In this document: positions 51,380 through 60,111 of the stretch, one piece after another
Layout of the letters: each line of letters begins with the position of its first letter
How positions within the stretch are numbered: position 1 is the stretch's first letter
Source of the DNA: Candidatus Saccharibacteria bacterium oral taxon 488
Lineage (GTDB): Bacteria > Patescibacteriota > Saccharimonadia > Saccharimonadales > Saccharimonadaceae
DNA: 64,000 nucleotides
Assembly (NCBI GenBank): GCA_005697215.1
Contig: CP040003.1
Coordinates: forward strand, 496,001 to 560,000
Direction of reading: 5' to 3'
Program-made: the position numbers and the translations under genes
Notes under the pieces: generated by a model
Told to the model about the DNA's origin: nothing
The model's input: only the letters and a program-made list of their open reading frames with translations
Databases searched by the model: none

Positions 51380-52504
51380 ATGAAAGAATATCGTGAGTCG
51401 AGAGGGTTTGTTGAGTTTGGTCCAAAAAATACCGCACCCGTACCATTACCTGCCATTAATGAAATTGAGCAGATTCGTAAAACATATGATCCAGGGGCAA
51501 TCACTGAGCTAGCGACTTCAATTGTTCACGAGGAAGACGGTAATACTTGGTTCGATATGTACAATCCTCTCCTAGCCGCCTGCCTCACACCAGAGGAGGC
51601 GGAGCAATACCTCAAGGAACACGCTGCGTTTCATAAAGGATCTCAGTCAATCGATAATCTCACACCGGATGATGATGGTAACTACGTCATCCTAATCTCT
51701 GGGCATCGTCGTAAACGCGCTATCGAGCAGCTACTGAGCCAACATGGCATTGCGCCGGAATGCACCCTAGTAAATGTCAATCTTCGCCGTGGCATTACCT
51801 TCGAGGAGGCACTCGTTGCCCAAGTGCGCGAGAATACGCACGAGAAAGTGTCACCTACTGAAACTGCCAAATATATTGAGCAACTATATATCTACCTCCG
51901 AGACAAAGAAGGGGCACAACCAACCTACAGGCGACTGTCTATGATGACCGGGATTAGTGAAGGCATTATTAGTACTGCGCTACGGTTTCAACGCTTACCG
52001 GAAAGTATCCAAAAACTTGCTACCACTCATGGTGATATCCTCCCCTACTCGACTCTCGTCAAACTCGAGCCGCTAATGCGCAAACGAGGTGAGCTGTATA
52101 AGAAGTTGCTCTCGCTCGGGCAAACCATGGACGGGGAAGACTGTAAGACCTATGTCGAGAATCACCTTCATATCGTGGCGAATACCATTGTTGAAGACCT
52201 CCTTGGCGCCAAGAAGCGCAATCACTATATTGAACAGCAGATTAGAGACCTAGAACTACGAATTATCAATGCCCAGCCCAGCTTTGACCTTATAGCAGAA
52301 ACCAGCTCTGGAGCTCAGCGAAAGGCATCAGAGACCCGCCTCGGTAAGACAGCCGTATCGGCCATGCGGCATGCCTGTCGAGACGATCCAAGAAATATGC
52401 CGCCCGAACAGCTAGCTGAACTCGAGGAGTTCGTCGCAAAAGCCAAGGCATTAGCGACTCCTGCTGTCAATGGCTACGAACAAGAGTCGCTGCTATCCGC
52501 CTAA
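51380..52504 (+). CDS. Orphan ParB/Spo0J-like DNA-binding protein
   Basis: 374 residues. ParB N-terminal-like box with VILISGHRRKRAIEQLL (the CTP-binding GxRR-type motif) near residues 110-130, VAQVRENTHEKVSPTETAKYI, then a helix-turn-helix RRLSMMTGISEGIISTALRF (about 185-205). No ParA is nearby. It could be a chromosome-partition relative or a transcription regulator; a palindrome at its own promoter favours self-control. The end overlaps the convergent trmD by four bases. Confidence 0.75.
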   Translation: MKEYRESRGFVEFGPKNTAPVPLPAINEIEQIRKTYDPGAITELATSIVHEEDGNTWFDMYNPLLAACLTPEEAEQYLKEHAAFHKGSQSIDNLTPDDDGNYVILISGHRRKRAIEQLLSQHGIAPECTLVNVNLRRGITFEEALVAQVRENTHEKVSPTETAKYIEQLYIYLRDKEGAQPTYRRLSMMTGISEGIISTALRFQRLPESIQKLATTHGDILPYSTLVKLEPLMRKRGELYKKLLSLGQTMDGEDCKTYVENHLHIVANTIVEDLLGAKKRNHYIEQQIRDLELRIINAQPSFDLIAETSSGAQRKASETRLGKTAVSAMRHACRDDPRNMPPEQLAELEEFVAKAKALATPAVNGYEQESLLSA

Positions 52505-53160
52505 TCAACAGTTGCTTTTTGCGACTGCTGTTTGCGCCACTCAGCGATTTTGCCGTGATGCCCACTCAGTAAGACTTCCGGTACTCGCAAGCCATTAAAT
52601 ACCTCTGGCCGAGTGTACTGTGGATACTCTAGTGTTTCGCCGTCTGAGAAACTCTCAATCTCCGCTGACGTTTCACCGCCCAGCACACCTGGCAGCAGCC
52701 GCACGATCGAATCAATAATGGTCATCGCCGGCAGCTCGCCGCCAGTCAGCACAAAATCACCGATACTCCACTGCTCATCAACCAATTCCATAATGCGCTC
52801 GTCAACACCCTCATATCGCCCGCAGATAATGATAAGCCCCCGGCCATCATCCGCCGCCACACGCGCCATCGTCTGCCGCCAGCGTCGACCGCGCGGGCTC
52901 ATCAAGACAACCTTTGCGCTCTCATCTCGCGACCTCGCAAACTCCACCGCCCGCCATAACGGCTCAATCATCAGCAGCATCCCATCGCCGCCGCCATATG
53001 GCGTATCATCCACCTGGCGGCGCGGGCCCAGACCAAATTCACGCAAGTTCACTGTCTCGAGTGAAACGATACCATCTTTTTGCGCCTTCCACATCATAGA
53101 ATTTCCAAACACCCCAGAGAACATTTCGGGAAACAGGGTAATGACTTGAAATTTTCGCAT
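52501..53160 (-). CDS. trmD: tRNA (guanine37-N1)-methyltransferase TrmD
   Basis: 219 residues from the ATG at 53160, which matches the family start (FQVITLFPEMFSGVFGNSM). Trefoil-knot SAM site: LIIICGRYEGVDERIME and SIGDFVLTGGELPAMTIIDS. It methylates G37 next to the anticodon. The -10 TATAAT ends seven bases before the ATG; an upstream ATG overlaps this -10 and is unlikely. Not in the usual rpsP-rimM-trmD operon. Confidence 0.95.
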   Translation of the reverse strand: MRKFQVITLFPEMFSGVFGNSMMWKAQKDGIVSLETVNLREFGLGPRRQVDDTPYGGGDGMLLMIEPLWRAVEFARSRDESAKVVLMSPRGRRWRQTMARVAADDGRGLIIICGRYEGVDERIMELVDEQWSIGDFVLTGGELPAMTIIDSIVRLLPGVLGGETSAEIESFSDGETLEYPQYTRPEVFNGLRVPEVLLSGHHGKIAEWRKQQSQKATVD

Positions 53161-53167
53161 ACCCTTC

Positions 53168-53173
53168 ATTATA
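53168..53173 (-). promoter_or_regulatory. -10 element of a leaderless transcript (trmD)
   Basis: TATAAT on the minus strand, then GAAGGGT, then ATG at 53160; TTGGTG lies 18 bases upstream. Confidence 0.65.
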
Positions 53174-53195
53174 CCGCGCCCACATAAAAACCACC

Positions 53196-53226
53196 AAAAA
53201 ACCGCCCTTTAGCTAGGCGGTTTTTT
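53196..53226 (-). terminator. Terminator of khpA
   Basis: AAAAAACCGCC and GGCGGTTTTTT form a stem with T-runs on both strands; it lies between khpA and the trmD promoter. Confidence 0.8.
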
Positions 53227-53308
53227 AGCACAAATAAGGCTCTCAATGGTTACCCATTGCTCGCATAGAGCTGTTCTCGCATATCGTCTGTGCTTGAACT
53301 AGTTATGA

Positions 53309-53701
53309 TTATATATCAAGATCATCCAGTTCTGCAAGCTCTTTTCGAGCATTTTCTGCATAAGAAGAGCTATTTTCCACAGTTTCATCTGTTGAGTTGT
53401 CCACAGAATCATCGTCTGAAGCGGCAGTCGTAGTTTGTTTAGCACTCGTAAAGCCGTCGTTATTGACAATTTTCAGGTTGTAGCGCGCATCATTTTTCGT
53501 CCCTAACGCCCTGAGCAGCGTCCGCAGGCTCTGTGCCGTACCGCCACGCTTGCCGATGACCCGACCGAGATCCTCTGGGTTGACCGTCAGCGTGAGCAAC
53601 ACTCCCTTTTCATCAATCAAACGCTCGACGACGACATCTTCTGGATGCCCAACCAGCGCCTTTACTACGTATTCTACAAATTGCTGATCTATCGTTGACA
53701 T
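53309..53701 (-). CDS. khpA: KH-domain RNA-binding protein KhpA-like
   Basis: 130 residues from the ATG at 53701, chosen by AAGGAGGGG upstream and the family start (QQFVEYVVKALVGHPEDV). One KH domain with GRVIGKRGGTAQSLRTLL (GxxG loop = GKRG). An acidic Ser/Asp-rich tail of about 45 residues extends beyond the usual 75-80-residue protein. Likely an RNA chaperone partnering with Jag/KhpB. TATACT -10 about 33 bases upstream. Confidence 0.85.
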   Translation of the reverse strand: MSTIDQQFVEYVVKALVGHPEDVVVERLIDEKGVLLTLTVNPEDLGRVIGKRGGTAQSLRTLLRALGTKNDARYNLKIVNNDGFTSAKQTTTAASDDDSVDNSTDETVENSSSYAENARKELAELDDLDI

Positions 53702-53762
53702 ACTGCCCCTCCTTGGAATTAACTGTACTCCTAGTATAGCATAGGCGATTTGCCGAGGGCAA

Positions 53763-54851
53763 CTATGGCAATTGGCACTTTTTGGCGCAGTGGGCGGTAA
53801 TGTTCGCCTTGTGCTCAGCCTCGGTCTTCGCAAAATAAGTTACGTTGTCATCGCCGCTCAAGAAATAAAGGTAATCCTCCTGGGCTGGATCGGCCACAGC
53901 ATTCAGCGCCGCGAGACCAGGCGAAGCAATTGGCCCAGGCGGCAGCCCCTTGTGAATGCGCGTGTTGTACGGTGAATTAAGCGTGTGCGAGCGAGCGACG
54001 CCAGCCTTGTCGGCGGCATAATGATACGTCACGTCTGACCCGAGCGGCATATCCTTTTTGAGACGGTTATAAAACACACTGGCAATCCGCCGCATGTCCT
54101 CACAGGTCGTTTTACCCGGACAACCGATTGACTCACGCTGAATAATTGAGGCCAGCGTCAGCCCCTGATACAGCGACAGCCCTCGAGCTGCAAATTTCTT
54201 TTCGAGATTATTCTCAGCCACCACCCGGTCTAGCTCGCTGATGGCCCGCTGCAAGGCTTGCTGGGCGGTCGCGTCTGACGGCAAAAAATACGTATCACCA
54301 TAGATATACCCCTCGAGATCGGCGGTCGCTGGCTTACTTTTTAGTACCGTACCGGTATAGGTAGCAGCAAAGGCGGCCGTGATCTGCTCATCATTGTAGC
54401 CAGCCCGCTTGAGAGCGCTGGCAACATCGGTCTTTTGGGCGGCAGGCGTCGAGGTCTTATCGCGCAGTGTTGCCCCTGGATAAAATAGTACCGAACGCCG
54501 ATCCGGTTTGCCACCGAGTAAATGCTTAAGCACCGCCGCCACATCTTGATCTTGTGTAAAGCTGTACACGCCCTTATTGAAGGTGCCGGTAACGTTATTT
54601 AACTTGAGGTAAATCGTCATGGCAAAGGCACTACGAATAATTTTTTTATCTTCAAGTTTCTTGGCGATAACCTGTGCCGTGTCGCCACTAGCGATCTCGA
54701 CACTGATTTTTTGCCGCGCCCCGGCGTTGACCGGACGAAGCATTTGTTTGTACCAAATGACGCTGCCAAGCAGCACCACGCCCGCCACCGCGACAACTGC
54801 TGATACAATAATGAGCCACAACCGCCGTTTTTTAATCTTCAATTTCTTCAT
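53763..54851 (-). CDS. mltG: Endolytic murein transglycosylase MltG
   Basis: 362 residues. N-terminal membrane span (LIIVSAVVAVAGVVLLGSVIW), a LysM-like region, then the YceG domain with the catalytic Glu in ASIIQRESIG and the C-terminal SPYNTRIHKGLPPGPIASPG and YLYFLSGDD. It cuts nascent glycan strands at the membrane. The start overlaps ruvX by four bases (ATGA). Confidence 0.93.
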   Translation of the reverse strand: MKKLKIKKRRLWLIIVSAVVAVAGVVLLGSVIWYKQMLRPVNAGARQKISVEIASGDTAQVIAKKLEDKKIIRSAFAMTIYLKLNNVTGTFNKGVYSFTQDQDVAAVLKHLLGGKPDRRSVLFYPGATLRDKTSTPAAQKTDVASALKRAGYNDEQITAAFAATYTGTVLKSKPATADLEGYIYGDTYFLPSDATAQQALQRAISELDRVVAENNLEKKFAARGLSLYQGLTLASIIQRESIGCPGKTTCEDMRRIASVFYNRLKKDMPLGSDVTYHYAADKAGVARSHTLNSPYNTRIHKGLPPGPIASPGLAALNAVADPAQEDYLYFLSGDDNVTYFAKTEAEHKANITAHCAKKCQLP

Positions 54852-55252
54852 CCGTGCACCTCCAAATAATCTTGCAAAATAATACTCGCCGCCTCAGCGT
54901 CAATGTCACCCTTATCTTTGATCTTGCCAGCTAGGCGCTGTTCGGCCTGAACGCTGGTTAGCGACTCATCCTGATAAGCGATCTCGGCATCAATGTCCAG
55001 CTGACCCAGCCGCCTGACAAAATCGACCACGAACTCTGTTTGTTGTGTTGGCTCGCCGGACTGATTGCGTGGATAGCCGACCACCACCAGCGAGATATCG
55101 TGCCGCAGCATAATCTCTGCCAGCTCCTCCATGACCCGCTCGTCATTAGCCACCCAGCCAAACGGTACCGCGATCCGCACCTGTGAATCGGCCATAGCTA
55201 GACCGATCCGTTTCTCGCCCACATCTAGCGCTAGAAAGTTTTTAGCTTTCAT
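54848..55252 (-). CDS. ruvX: RuvX/YqgF-type RNase H-like protein
   Basis: 134 residues. LALDVGEKRIGLAMAD (first catalytic Asp), SLVVVGYPRNQSGEPT, YQDESLTSVQAEQRL and DIDAEAASIILQDYL are the YqgF landmarks. It processes pre-16S rRNA in other bacteria. Overlaps the genes on both sides. Confidence 0.92.
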   Translation of the reverse strand: MKAKNFLALDVGEKRIGLAMADSQVRIAVPFGWVANDERVMEELAEIMLRHDISLVVVGYPRNQSGEPTQQTEFVVDFVRRLGQLDIDAEIAYQDESLTSVQAEQRLAGKIKDKGDIDAEAASIILQDYLEVHG

Positions 55253-56855
55253 TGAGCTTGAATTCGATGCTTATTCGTTTGGTATCATTTGGTACGGTGC
55301 GCACCCAGAACGGAGAGAATTTCACATCAACATTTTCGATACCCTTGATGGCTTCGAGCGCTGACTGGATGTCGCCATAACTTTTACCGCGCGACTGCTC
55401 CTTGACCTTTTCCTCATCAATGGTTGGGCCGACGACGGCATTGGCAGTGATGTGAGCAATGAAGTTGCTGCCCCGGCCACTGAACTGCGCAAACTGCGCG
55501 CTATCAACACCATCTTTATAGATCTTTTGTGACTGCTTGCCCTCTAGTTCCTTGTTGGCGGTCGCCTTGAGGTAGGTGCTTAACTCTGATTTTTCGACAC
55601 CAACCATCGAGGCGGTCACCACTGTTTTAAGCGTCACTGCACCAGTCGCTTCACTATCAACGGCAACACTTGGAGTTGGCGCACTACGCTGTTCTTGGTA
55701 GCTTTCTTTGATAGTAACTGTTGAACCGCCGAATGATTGCTCGACCTTGCCACGAAGAGAGTCAGCTTTCTTTTCGTTCAATAAATCACCGGCACGCTTA
55801 ACATCGTCGCTGCTAACCACCGTCACCTCGCGACTACTACCGCCCGAAGTCTCGCCAACGAGTGTCGCATTAACTCCTGATGGCATCCCTGAAACCGAGC
55901 CACTCTCACCGTTATATTCCGCCCCGATATTGGCAGCCGTCACCATGACCGTTGAGCCCGAGGCATTGGAGCGACTAAACGTCACCGCGCTATCAGTCGT
56001 AAAGGTCATCCCACCGCTCGTACGAATCGACGTCCCTGCCGGAATGGTCTTATCCAGCAGGCTAATAGAATCAGTCGCAACACGTAGCTTGCCCTTGGCC
56101 CGCTCACCAACTTTCTTCTTGCCAGTTGCCGAGAACTCAACGGATAATTCTGCTTTTTGCTCCTGCCGGCGCGCCTTGATCACGTCAGCAGCCGGATCAG
56201 TCGTCCCGTCAGTCCTGAGTGTCACTTTTTTATTTACCGTCACCGTTGTCGTCTTGGCCGTGATAATCACTCGTGCGTGCGGTGCGAACCAAATCGCCCA
56301 TACCAAAAACCCAATGAGTAGCAGCGCGGCGCCGCCGATCAGTAGGAATTTTTTACGAAATAGATTAAAGTTCGGAACTTTTGGCGCTATTTTATTCTTA
56401 TCAGCTTTGTCCGCTGGCTTTGAGGTCTCACTATCTTGCTGAGTGGACGAGTCAGCGATGGCCGAATCAATTGCTTTATCTGTCTCATTGATGGATTGCG
56501 CACTCTTTTCTAATTCACCAATTGGTAACTCACGCCCATCAATGACGTCATTTTCATCATCCACCTTTAGTACCGGTATCTCAGCCATTTCTGGCTTGCT
56601 CTGGAGCGTCTTGGCCACTGGAATCTTGGCCGCCGCCGCTAGGCCAGACAGAATCGTATCACCGGTGATCAACACCACCCGCTTATCAACCGACGCGGCC
56701 GTCCGAGCGATAAGCCGCATATTAACAGCACTACGCAACACGCCAACCCGCTTGGGCGGCACCAACGCGATAATCCGTTCCTTCGACGCCTTTATCTTGC
56801 CAACAATGGCAGTGATATCATCTTCGACGTCAATGTAAATAACATCTTTATTCAT
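55242..56855 (-). CDS. Membrane protein with a baseplate-J-like domain
   Basis: 537 residues. Residues 1-90 form a PilN-like or nucleotide-fold-like cytoplasmic domain (VIYIDVEDDITAIVGKIK), followed by an acidic linker and one span (LLIGGAALLLIGFLVWAIWF, about 172-192). A long beta-rich exterior follows, with TIPAGTSIRTSGGMTFTT and VTAANIGAEYNGESG, typical of CPR proteins annotated as baseplate J/gp47 family. The stop of the FtsA-like gene directly abuts its ATG. Possibly part of a pilus or envelope machine. Confidence 0.65.
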   Translation of the reverse strand: MNKDVIYIDVEDDITAIVGKIKASKERIIALVPPKRVGVLRSAVNMRLIARTAASVDKRVVLITGDTILSGLAAAAKIPVAKTLQSKPEMAEIPVLKVDDENDVIDGRELPIGELEKSAQSINETDKAIDSAIADSSTQQDSETSKPADKADKNKIAPKVPNFNLFRKKFLLIGGAALLLIGFLVWAIWFAPHARVIITAKTTTVTVNKKVTLRTDGTTDPAADVIKARRQEQKAELSVEFSATGKKKVGERAKGKLRVATDSISLLDKTIPAGTSIRTSGGMTFTTDSAVTFSRSNASGSTVMVTAANIGAEYNGESGSVSGMPSGVNATLVGETSGGSSREVTVVSSDDVKRAGDLLNEKKADSLRGKVEQSFGGSTVTIKESYQEQRSAPTPSVAVDSEATGAVTLKTVVTASMVGVEKSELSTYLKATANKELEGKQSQKIYKDGVDSAQFAQFSGRGSNFIAHITANAVVGPTIDEEKVKEQSRGKSYGDIQSALEAIKGIENVDVKFSPFWVRTVPNDTKRISIEFKLNES

Positions 56856-58118
56856 CTATATTTTAAGTAATCGGTTAACTTTATCCATCAAGCCATGAGC
56901 GTCTTGATTACTTACCATTGTATCATACCCAACCCGCAGCAGGCCCATCACTGTGATAAAAGTGTGGTCCGTAATATCACCAGTTGTATCAGTAATACCG
57001 ATGACATCAGAGGGCTTGATATGCTGAATGGTTGGCTTTTTCGTAAACGGCAGTTCCTTGTACCACGGCTGATTGGCCAGTGCATCAACGAGCTGCTGCA
57101 AGCTCGCGCCACCGCCACACAGCAAGATCCGGTTCGGTAAATGATCGACGCTGTCAAAATCACCGAGCGCCAGCTCAACGCCCGACAGCCATACCTCAAG
57201 GGTTTTATCAATCGCCCCATCAAGTTTGCGCTTGAGTGTCGGCTTGATATATTCCTTATCAGCATTTACCTTCAACTTTTCCGCTTCTTTGTAGCCCAGG
57301 TCAAGATCCGTCGCAATCATCCGCGTAAAGCTCCGTCCACCGATGCCGAACATCTTGGTGCCCTCAACGCCGCCGTCATTGACAACCGCGATATCAGTCG
57401 TGCCGCCACCGCAGTCGATCAAGATCGCCGTGAAATTAGAATTCGCATCTGTACCGAGCACACTCCGGCTGACTGCAAACGGCTCGGCCGCCACGGCGAT
57501 TAGCTCTAGCGCCAACTCATCAGCCACCTTTTCCAGCGCCCCGATATGCACCATCGGCGCAAATGCCGTATAAATCTGCACTGCCACGTCCCGCCCCTGA
57601 AAGCCGATCGGGTTCGACACCTTGTAGCCGTCAATATGAATGCTGACCAGTGCTGAATTAACCAGCTTCACCTCGACGTCCTCGTTGCCAGTTTCCAGCG
57701 CAATCTGCGCCTGCGCCTTGCCCTGCGCCCGTTCCTGTACCTTCTCGATGATGAATTCCATCTCGGCAACGTCCAGCGGCTTATCAGGTTGTGGTCGGCG
57801 ATAGCGAATGGTGTTGGTCACACCCTTGACCAGCTCACCGGCGATACCGATGATCACCCGCTTGGCCTGAACGCCGGCCTTATCCTCGGCCTCGGTCAGC
57901 GCTGCCTCGCAATTGGTCACCACACCGGCGATATCAGCGATCGCGCCTTGATGCATGTCGCCCAGATTCTGCTGCGCCCGACCGACTCCGATGATTTCGA
58001 TATCATCATCCTTGATCTCGGCAATCAGCGCCTTAATATACTCCGTACCGATGTCGAGACCGACGAGGTACTGGTGTTCATCTTTGTCTGTCTTCTTGAA
58101 AAGCCTATCTAACACCAT
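56856..58118 (-). CDS. FtsA/PilM-like actin-fold ATPase
   Basis: 420 residues. Actin-fold phosphate loops LVGLDIGTEYIKALI and ILIDCGGGTTDIAVV; an SHS2 domain with VSIHIDGYKVSNPIGFQG (FtsA-like), and adenosine motif ILLCGGGASLQQL. The C-terminal DKVNRLLKI is an FtsA-like amphipathic helix. Could act in division or in type IV pilus assembly; the neighbour order (baseplate-J-like, ruvX, mltG) is compatible with either. TATAAT lies 10 bases upstream of the ATG. Confidence 0.8.
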   Translation of the reverse strand: MVLDRLFKKTDKDEHQYLVGLDIGTEYIKALIAEIKDDDIEIIGVGRAQQNLGDMHQGAIADIAGVVTNCEAALTEAEDKAGVQAKRVIIGIAGELVKGVTNTIRYRRPQPDKPLDVAEMEFIIEKVQERAQGKAQAQIALETGNEDVEVKLVNSALVSIHIDGYKVSNPIGFQGRDVAVQIYTAFAPMVHIGALEKVADELALELIAVAAEPFAVSRSVLGTDANSNFTAILIDCGGGTTDIAVVNDGGVEGTKMFGIGGRSFTRMIATDLDLGYKEAEKLKVNADKEYIKPTLKRKLDGAIDKTLEVWLSGVELALGDFDSVDHLPNRILLCGGGASLQQLVDALANQPWYKELPFTKKPTIQHIKPSDVIGITDTTGDITDHTFITVMGLLRVGYDTMVSNQDAHGLMDKVNRLLKI

Positions 58119-58185
58119 AGTCTTTATGATTATATACCATTTGTATGTGGATTGGCTAGTTTTTTACGAGGATAACTAACCGACC

Positions 58186-60069
58186 TCAGATAAGAACAGC
58201 CTTGATCCGGCGAATCCCAGCAGCGCTGGCCTCTTCTTTGGTAATTGTAAAGCGTTTGCCACCCTCGGCCAAGACGCCGGTGTGCTGGACGTGCGGGCCG
58301 CCGCAAACTTCGAAACTAACAATATTGTCGCCTTCACCGATGGAATAGACTTTTACTTTATCGCCGTAGCGCTCGCCAAAGGCGCCGATTGCACCCATTT
58401 TTAGCGCCTCGTCAGTCGGATAAACGGCAAAGCTGACTGGTAAATCAGCGTCAATCCACGCATTGACCTGATCTTCCACCGCCTGTTTTTCCTCTGGCGT
58501 CAATTTATCGTGATTAAAATCAAAACGCAGGCGCTGGGCAGTGATATTGCTGCCATGCTGCTGCAAATCCGGCGCCTTCAGAACTTTGCGCAGCGCCGCT
58601 CCCAACAAGTGCGTCGCCGTATGATATTTCAGATGAATCGGATCGTGACCCTCTAGGCCGCCGCTAAATTGTCCTTTGCGCGCCGTCTTGGAGCGTTGGC
58701 GCTGCTCGGCCATTCGCGCATCAAATTCGGCGCGCCAATTATCAGAAAGCTTGATGCCTTGTTTATACGCCTCCTCGGTACTCAGCTCTACCGGAAAACC
58801 AAACGTATCATACAGCATAAACAACTCTTCGCCAGTCAAGCCGTCGTCGATATAATGCTGCATTTGCCCGAGACCTTTGCGTAGTGTCTGGCGGAAAGCT
58901 TTTTCCTCTTTGACCAGCACAGCGACAATACTCTCGCGGTTTTCCTTAACTTCTGGGAAATCCGCTTCATATAAATCAGCGATTACTGGTACGACTTCCT
59001 CCAGGAAATTCTGCTCGATCCCCAGGTCAAAACTATAGCGAATCGCCCGGCGCAACAGGCGGCGCATCACGTAGCCCTGTTCCTTATTGCTCGGCACGCA
59101 GCCATCGACCGCCATAAAGGTAGCGGCCCTCAGATGATCAGCGATTACCCGCATACTTTCGGTATGTGACGCGTACTTTTTGCCGCTCAAATCCTGCAAT
59201 TTCTCGACGATTGGCCACAGCAAGCTAATCTTGAAGACATCAGGGTCGTTATTAGCGGCCGCCGCAATTCGTTCCAGGCCCGAACCATGATCAATATTTG
59301 GCTTTTCTAGTGGCTTAAACACACCGTCCGCCACCTTTTTATAGGCCATAAAGACATTATTACCAATCTCCATAAAGCGACCGCAATCACAATTCGGATG
59401 ACAATGCTCACCAAACTTCGGATCGTGCTCAATGAAGTCAAATTCATAAAACATCTCGCTATCCGGCCCACACGGATCACCAATCGGCGTGGTTTCCGGC
59501 CCACCGTTACGGCTCCACCAGTTTTTACTGCCATCATAAAAGAAAATCCGCTCGCCTAGGCGAATGCCACGCGCTGCACCTTGCTCCTCACTACCAATGT
59601 CGGCCAGTCCCGCCTCAATGCCTTTTTCGGCAAACTTCTGCTGCCATAACCCGGCCGCTTCAGTATCCTTGGCGATATTATATTCTGGCGCACCGATGAA
59701 ACATGTCACGTATAGCCGCTGCGGATCGAGCCCAATCTCTTCGGTCAAAAACGTCCATATCCAGTCGATCTGCTCTTTCTTGAAATAATCGCCCAAACTC
59801 CAGTTACCGAGCATTTCAAAAAACGTCGTGTGGCGGTTATCACCGATATCATCAATGTCTTGGGCCCGCAAGCACGTCTGTGAATCAGCGATTCGCTTAC
59901 CCTCAGGGTGTGGCTCACCCAGCAGGTACGGGATCATTGGCTGCATGCCCGCACCAGTGAAGAGCGTGGTCGGATCGTCGGTTAGAATCAGCGGCGCGCG
60001 CCTAATGACTGCATGAGCCTGTTTGCTGTAAAAGTCGAGATATTTGAGGCGAATTTCTTGAGCGTTCAT
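58186..60069 (-). CDS. alaS: Alanyl-tRNA synthetase lacking the C-Ala domain
   Basis: 627 residues versus about 870 for most AlaS. The class II catalytic core (FLTAGAGMQPMIPYL-type segment, RHTTFFEMLGNWSLGDYF), the tRNA-recognition region, and the editing domain (HTATHLLGAALRKVL and CGGPHVQHTG) are present. The protein ends soon after the editing domain (FTITKEEASAAGIRRIKAV), so the C-Ala oligomerisation domain is absent, as in several reduced lineages. Leaderless-type start (TATAAT then seven bases). Confidence 0.95.
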   Translation of the reverse strand: MNAQEIRLKYLDFYSKQAHAVIRRAPLILTDDPTTLFTGAGMQPMIPYLLGEPHPEGKRIADSQTCLRAQDIDDIGDNRHTTFFEMLGNWSLGDYFKKEQIDWIWTFLTEEIGLDPQRLYVTCFIGAPEYNIAKDTEAAGLWQQKFAEKGIEAGLADIGSEEQGAARGIRLGERIFFYDGSKNWWSRNGGPETTPIGDPCGPDSEMFYEFDFIEHDPKFGEHCHPNCDCGRFMEIGNNVFMAYKKVADGVFKPLEKPNIDHGSGLERIAAAANNDPDVFKISLLWPIVEKLQDLSGKKYASHTESMRVIADHLRAATFMAVDGCVPSNKEQGYVMRRLLRRAIRYSFDLGIEQNFLEEVVPVIADLYEADFPEVKENRESIVAVLVKEEKAFRQTLRKGLGQMQHYIDDGLTGEELFMLYDTFGFPVELSTEEAYKQGIKLSDNWRAEFDARMAEQRQRSKTARKGQFSGGLEGHDPIHLKYHTATHLLGAALRKVLKAPDLQQHGSNITAQRLRFDFNHDKLTPEEKQAVEDQVNAWIDADLPVSFAVYPTDEALKMGAIGAFGERYGDKVKVYSIGEGDNIVSFEVCGGPHVQHTGVLAEGGKRFTITKEEASAAGIRRIKAVLI

Positions 60070-60076
60070 AGGAGCA

Positions 60077-60082
60077 ATTATA
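60077..60082 (-). promoter_or_regulatory. -10 element of a leaderless transcript (alaS)
   Basis: TATAAT on the minus strand, then TGCTCCT, then ATG at 60069. Confidence 0.65.
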
Positions 60083-60111
60083 GCACAAGTCTCCTCAGAT
60101 ACTCTGGATCT

